Assembly (NCBI GenBank): GCA_009691845.1
Contig: SIAJ01000017.1
Coordinates: 20,096 to 84,095 of the forward strand
Length of the DNA: 64,000 bases
Reading direction: 5' to 3'
Source: Gemmataceae bacterium
Lineage (GTDB): Bacteria; Planctomycetota; Planctomycetia; Gemmatales; Gemmataceae
The position numbers and the translations under genes are program-made. The notes beneath the pieces are model-generated. The model saw nothing but the letters and a program-made list of their open reading frames with translations. It did not search any database and had not been told where the DNA came from. This document shows positions 62,484 to 64,000 of this stretch, piece after piece. Positions within the stretch are counted from its first letter, which is position 1. Every line of letters begins with the position of its first letter.

Positions 62484-63716
62484 TCACACAAACGCGGCGG
62501 CAATGACGTTCGACAGATGTACCAGCCGCCAGGGAGCCTTCGAGCGAACCGCGTTCGTCAGCAGGATGCAGAAGCCTTGCGTTTGCGGGTCGATCCAGAC
62601 CGTTGTGCCCGTCGCACCGGTATGGCCAAAAACTTCCTTGCCGAGCAGGTCGCCCCAGCTTTCCGATGTGGCCGGGTGATTCAATCGCCAGCCCAGGCCC
62701 CACGGCTTCGTTCTCGCTTCGGCTTCCGGCAAGGCCGGTTCTTCGAGTAGCCGATTGGTCGTCATCGCCCGCACACTAGCGGATGACAGCAAGCGCACGC
62801 CGGCCCAGGTTCCCTTGTTGAGCAAGAGTTGACAGATCACCGCGAAATCCTCGGCTGAACTGAACATGCCGCCCCAGGGTGCGCCGAGTTGTTGCCAGTA
62901 TTCGCTGTTCCAGTTCGACTTCGCATCGGTCTGATACTCGGGCGTCTGCACGCGAACCAGCCGCTCGCGGTCGAAACCCTTTGAGCCGAGGCCGATCGAC
63001 GCGAGCCCGAGCGGGTCGAAGATCTCACGCTTCAGAAACTCGCTGATCGACTTGCCCGAAAGCCGCTGAATGATCTCGGCCACGATCGCGGTGCCCATGC
63101 TCTGATAGCTAATCTTCGTGCCGGGCTTGAACAGCAATTCCGTGTCCTTGATCGCCCCATCCAGGAATCGCTGTAGCGGAGCCTGCTTGCTGCGCAGCTT
63201 GAGATCGTCCGGCAACATGTCCGGCAGGCCCGAGGTGTGCGTGAACAGATGCCGCACGAGAACAAGTTCCTTGTCGCCCCCTTTGAACTCCGGAACGTAG
63301 CGAGCAACGGGATCGTTCAGGTTGAGCAGGCCCCGCTCGACCAGCAACATTCCCCCCATGTAGGTAATCGGCTTCGTAATCGAGGCCATCAGGAACATGG
63401 CATCCTTGCGAAGCGGCGGCGCATCGGCCTCCGGGCTCTGCTTGCCAAAGAACCGCGGCGGCACAACCTTGCCGTTTCGACCGACAAGAATCGCCCCGCT
63501 GGCCACCGCAGCGTCCTTGCCCGTAGTCCACTTTTCGAGCAGATCGTAGGCGACTTCCAATTGCTTGGCATCGAGGCCGATTTCGTTGGGCTTGGCGTGA
63601 GGGAGGAAGGATTTCATGGGGGTGGGTTCTCGTGCGATGGAGGGGGCGACGGTGGCAAGTCCCGCAGCGCTTGCGGCAGCTAGTACATCTCGACGCGAGG
63701 GTAGTTGAGGAATCAT
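62484..63716 (-). CDS. Serine hydrolase, beta-lactamase (class C) family, Tat-exported
   Basis: A 410-residue exported serine hydrolase. Tat signal (PSRRDVLAAASAAGLATVAP), nucleophile motif S112-I-T-K115 (MASITKPITY), the YxN-like YQS (KISYQSMGTA) and the third motif HTG (VFGHTGATGT). The family includes esterases, DD-peptidases and class C beta-lactamases; here YQS instead of YxN and HTG instead of KTG point to an esterase-like member. I chose the ATG at 63716; the frame extends 29 codons upstream without a signal. Confidence 0.85.
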   Translation of the reverse strand: MIPQLPSRRDVLAAASAAGLATVAPSIAREPTPMKSFLPHAKPNEIGLDAKQLEVAYDLLEKWTTGKDAAVASGAILVGRNGKVVPPRFFGKQSPEADAPPLRKDAMFLMASITKPITYMGGMLLVERGLLNLNDPVARYVPEFKGGDKELVLVRHLFTHTSGLPDMLPDDLKLRSKQAPLQRFLDGAIKDTELLFKPGTKISYQSMGTAIVAEIIQRLSGKSISEFLKREIFDPLGLASIGLGSKGFDRERLVRVQTPEYQTDAKSNWNSEYWQQLGAPWGGMFSSAEDFAVICQLLLNKGTWAGVRLLSSASVRAMTTNRLLEEPALPEAEARTKPWGLGWRLNHPATSESWGDLLGKEVFGHTGATGTTVWIDPQTQGFCILLTNAVRSKAPWRLVHLSNVIAAAFV

Positions 63717-63863
63717 TCGCCCACTTTGTTTCCAGCGGGGATTTGCTCTGCTTGAGACTTCAGCCTCCACTGTATTCAGTAGCGACCTATCGTTGCTCGC
63801 CATAGCAAGAGAATCTGACGGAAACCAAGGAAAAACTACTTGTCATAGAAGATTCGTAACACT

Positions 63864-64000
63864 TCAGTCGGCTGAAGCGTTTTTTACGGGTAGCGGTGGA
63901 AGCTGGCCTGTAGTGATGGCGGTTCGCAGCGATTCCGTCAGCGTCTTGAGCGGGTCGAGGCTGCGGCGTTTGAGGGTTCGGAAGATCGTCATCAGGACGG
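63864..64000 (-). mobile_element. IS66-family transposase, C-terminal part at window edge
   Basis: A minus-strand frame enters from the right edge and ends in TGA at 63864-63866. Its visible 44 residues read LMTIFRTLKRRSLDPLKTLT, then ESLRTAITTGQLPPLPVKNA and SAD, which resembles the C-terminus of planctomycete IS66 transposases (T..TLK..G.DPL.T...AL..Y..TG.LPPLP). The element itself lies mostly outside the window, so its state cannot be judged. Confidence 0.6.

Noticed and set aside
1..64000. CRISPR array, rRNA operon, prophage or integron
   Set aside because: No regularly spaced direct repeats, rRNA sequence, phage structural genes or integrase genes were seen.

Overview
This is chromosomal DNA from a member of the Planctomycetota, most likely the Gemmatales/Gemmataceae. 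The evidence is the family content: four DUF1501 proteins, a DUF1549/DUF1553 protein, a DUF1552 plus DUF1592-type cytochrome-like pair, a TIGR03067 protein, a PPC-domain protein, an HYExAFE-family protein, TPR-CHAT proteins, many secreted proteins, and GTG/TTG starts with clear Shine-Dalgarno sites. No plasmid, phage or CRISPR signature was seen. The only transposon trace is an IS66-like transposase tail running off the right edge.

Layout. 1-10.6 kb: PhoD-like phosphatase, ispD, a sugar isomerase-like TIM barrel, Fe/Mn superoxide dismutase, a lipoprotein, a HEAT-repeat exported protein, a MoxR ATPase, an HYExAFE protein, an acyltransferase and a tRNA-dihydrouridine synthase, then a CAU-anticodon tRNA. 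10.9-18.5 kb: a small BON-like protein, a decayed Hsp20 gene, a giant TPR-CHAT protein, an exported proline-rich protein, an LpxH-like phosphatase and a LolD-like ATPase. 18.7-30 kb: a planctomycete-specific block of DUF1501, winged-helix regulator plus membrane protein, DUF1549/1553, TIGR03067, DUF3052, two more DUF1501 and a PPC protein. 30-33.9 kb (minus): DedA, a large membrane glycosyltransferase-like protein and a sulfotransferase. 34-41.6 kb (plus): stand-alone trpG/pabA, then a packed sugar-modification cluster (DegT aminotransferase, SDR epimerase, methyltransferase, hexapeptide acyltransferase, beta-propeller glycosidase-like, FemAB/GNAT, polyprenyl-phosphate GT2). 41.6-53 kb: small hypotheticals, a broken lipoprotein gene, the DUF1592/SMP-30/DUF1552 operon, a kelch-like protein, another DUF1501 and asd. 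53-64 kb: a histidine kinase, a zinc-ribbon membrane protein coupled to a Tes/MJ0619-like radical SAM enzyme, nadE, an enolase-superfamily enzyme, a YpfJ-like metallopeptidase, a TPR protein, a truncated tricorn-protease start, a serine hydrolase and the IS66 tail.

The most striking non-genic feature is a set of at least a dozen intergenic inverted repeats (arms 9-31 bp, some perfect). They sit tightly against gene ends and in three cases supply coding sequence: the C-terminus and stop codon of the DegT aminotransferase and of nadE, and the signal peptide of the PPC protein. Other items of interest are a CHAT domain without its catalytic cysteine and carrying an inserted domain, a PD-(D/E)xK-like core in the HYExAFE protein, a Tes-like radical SAM protein, an SDR with YxxxN in place of YxxxK, a 103-base convergent gene overlap, and three gene remnants.
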